Shown here piece after piece: positions 4,579-5,527 of a DNA stretch of 5,527 bases. The notes under the pieces were generated by a model that worked only from the letters and a program-made list of their open reading frames with translations, made no database searches and was not told the origin of the DNA. Made by a program: the position numbers and the translations under genes. The stretch is from an uncultured Dokdonia sp. (GTDB lineage: Bacteria; Bacteroidota; Bacteroidia; Flavobacteriales; Flavobacteriaceae), in assembly GCA_937124495.1 (NCBI GenBank), contig CAKZKZ010000301.1:1-5527 (forward strand). Direction: 5' to 3'. The stretch's first letter is position 1, and each line of letters begins with the position of its first letter.

Positions 4579-5527
4579 ATGAAAAAGATGTTTATAGTAT
4601 GTGCTAAAATCTTTACGTTGTTATTAATTCTTTCTAGCGTGAGTATGTATGGACAGGAGAGCAATACATTTCCTGAAGAGAAAGGTCCAACCATTATGAT
4701 ACGAGGAAGCGTTATAGACGTAGAAACATTGACGCCTGTGCCTAAGGTAAATGTTGAAATTACGGGAGGTAGTTACACAACCACTGGTTCAGATGGAGAG
4801 TTTAGAATTAATGCGAGGATAGGGGATGAACTTGTGATACGAAGCACAGACTTTGAAACACGCTATTATACCATAAAAGATAATCAACGTATTCGTGTAG
4901 AAGTACAATCAGTATCTGATGATATTGTGCTAGATATGGAAGAAGACAAAAAAAAGCCTAAGCAAGGTTTTACTGATTATATTCAAAAAGCAAGAGAAGT
5001 CTATAAAGAGGAACAAGGGGTTTCTAAAGGGATTGATAACATAGCTTCAGCATTAGAAATAAAAACAATAAGCGAATCAGAAAGAGCCATTGCTTATGAG
5101 TTGCTAGCAGATATTAATAGCTACTGGAAACAATACGATTTAGCTGTTGCAAATTATAAATCAAGTTTAAAAAGTAAGTATAAAAATACAACTGAAATAA
5201 AACTAGCAAGAGCCTATTTTAATAATAAAAACTATCAAGAAAGTATAGATCTCTATCAGGCTTTGCTCAAAAAAGAGTTGTCTTTTGAAGGAAACTTAGA
5301 AGCAATTGAAGGGTTAGGAGATACGTATAAGGCAACAGCAAATTATGCAAAAGCCATAGAGCAATATAAAAAAGCAGAGCGTATAGCATCAGACTCTTTT
5401 ATGGTATCTGTTGCTACACGATTAAATACTAAGATTGCGGAGTCTTATGATCAGATGGGGAATAGTCAAAAAGCTATTAGCTCTTATAATAAAGTGTTGG
5501 GTTTGTCTAATCAAGAAAGCTCTGAGA
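4579..5527 (+). CDS. Exported carboxypeptidase-regulatory-like plus TPR protein, possibly a sensor kinase (N-terminal part)
   Basis: The frame is open from ATG 4579 to the right edge (316 codons), so the C-terminus is missing. Residues 1-26 form a signal peptide (MKKMFIVCAKIFTLLLILSS, ending MYG before Q26 or Q-E). Residues about 41-119 fit the carboxypeptidase-regulatory-like beta-sandwich: IRGSVIDVETLTPVPKVNVE, then TTTGSDGEFRINARIGDELV. After a Lys-rich linker, tetratricopeptide repeats appear near 168-200, 205-236, 238-272 and 280-312, with typical signatures such as GLGDTYKATANYAKAIEQYKKA and AESYDQMGNSQKAISSYNKV. This predicts a periplasmic protein-binding solenoid. Many Bacteroidota sensor histidine kinases have an N-terminal exported TPR region followed by a membrane helix and kinase domain, and that is the leading guess for the missing part; a purely periplasmic TPR protein is equally compatible with what is visible. 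An alternative start is ATG 4588, only three residues later. It is divergent from the vWA gene. Confidence 0.82.
   Translation, partial: MKKMFIVCAKIFTLLLILSSVSMYGQESNTFPEEKGPTIMIRGSVIDVETLTPVPKVNVEITGGSYTTTGSDGEFRINARIGDELVIRSTDFETRYYTIKDNQRIRVEVQSVSDDIVLDMEEDKKKPKQGFTDYIQKAREVYKEEQGVSKGIDNIASALEIKTISESERAIAYELLADINSYWKQYDLAVANYKSSLKSKYKNTTEIKLARAYFNNKNYQESIDLYQALLKKELSFEGNLEAIEGLGDTYKATANYAKAIEQYKKAERIASDSFMVSVATRLNTKIAESYDQMGNSQKAISSYNKVLGLSNQESSE

Noticed and set aside
4258..4694. Reverse open stretches 4258-4473 and 4470-4694
   Set aside because: The first overlaps the vWA signal region in another frame; the second is antisense to the signal peptide and promoter of the TPR gene. Neither has a domain or a plausible start.

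Overview
The window is AT-rich DNA from a member of the Bacteroidota, most likely a marine Flavobacteriaceae relative. The evidence is a PorP/SprF-family outer-membrane protein (a type IX secretion/gliding family confined to this phylum), signal peptides ending in VVAQ-E or MYGQ-E, a Nfu protein with a duplicated N-terminal domain, matches to the Bacteroidota promoter element TAnnTTTG, and A/T-rich translation starts without Shine-Dalgarno sequences. I could not assign a genus.

Layout. (1) 1-397, minus: 5' part of a NifU/Nfu-type Fe-S cluster scaffold gene that runs off the left edge. (2) 398-888: a 491-bp divergent intergenic region with the scaffold promoter, a signal-peptide-like mini-ORF (615-668) and small inverted repeats ahead of the next gene. 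(3) 889-1890, plus: a complete porP/sprF-like gene with no adjacent secreted adhesin. (4) 1891-2156: convergent intergenic region with a perfect 44-bp palindromic terminator and a REP-like hairpin. (5) 2157-3023, minus: an OmpA-family lipoprotein with a coiled coil; a perfect 14-bp-arm inverted repeat lies across its stop codon. (6) 3024-3197: leader of the ompA-like gene and a strong terminator for the next gene. (7) 3198-4367, minus: an exported von Willebrand factor A protein. (8) 4368-4578: divergent control region with four copies of AAATGAG spaced 21, 21 and 31 bp. (9) 4579-5527+, plus: 5' part of an exported protein with a carboxypeptidase-regulatory-like domain followed by TPRs, running off the right edge.

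Most of the genes act in the envelope: PorP-like barrel, peptidoglycan-anchoring lipoprotein, secreted vWA protein and TPR protein. They do not form one operon, because terminators or opposite orientation separate every pair. I see no convincing undescribed multi-gene system. The most original signal is the helically phased AAATGAG array in the vWA/TPR divergent promoter region. The TPR gene may be the N-terminal part of a membrane sensor kinase, and the array spacing resembles binding sites of LytTR-type response regulators; both points are inference.
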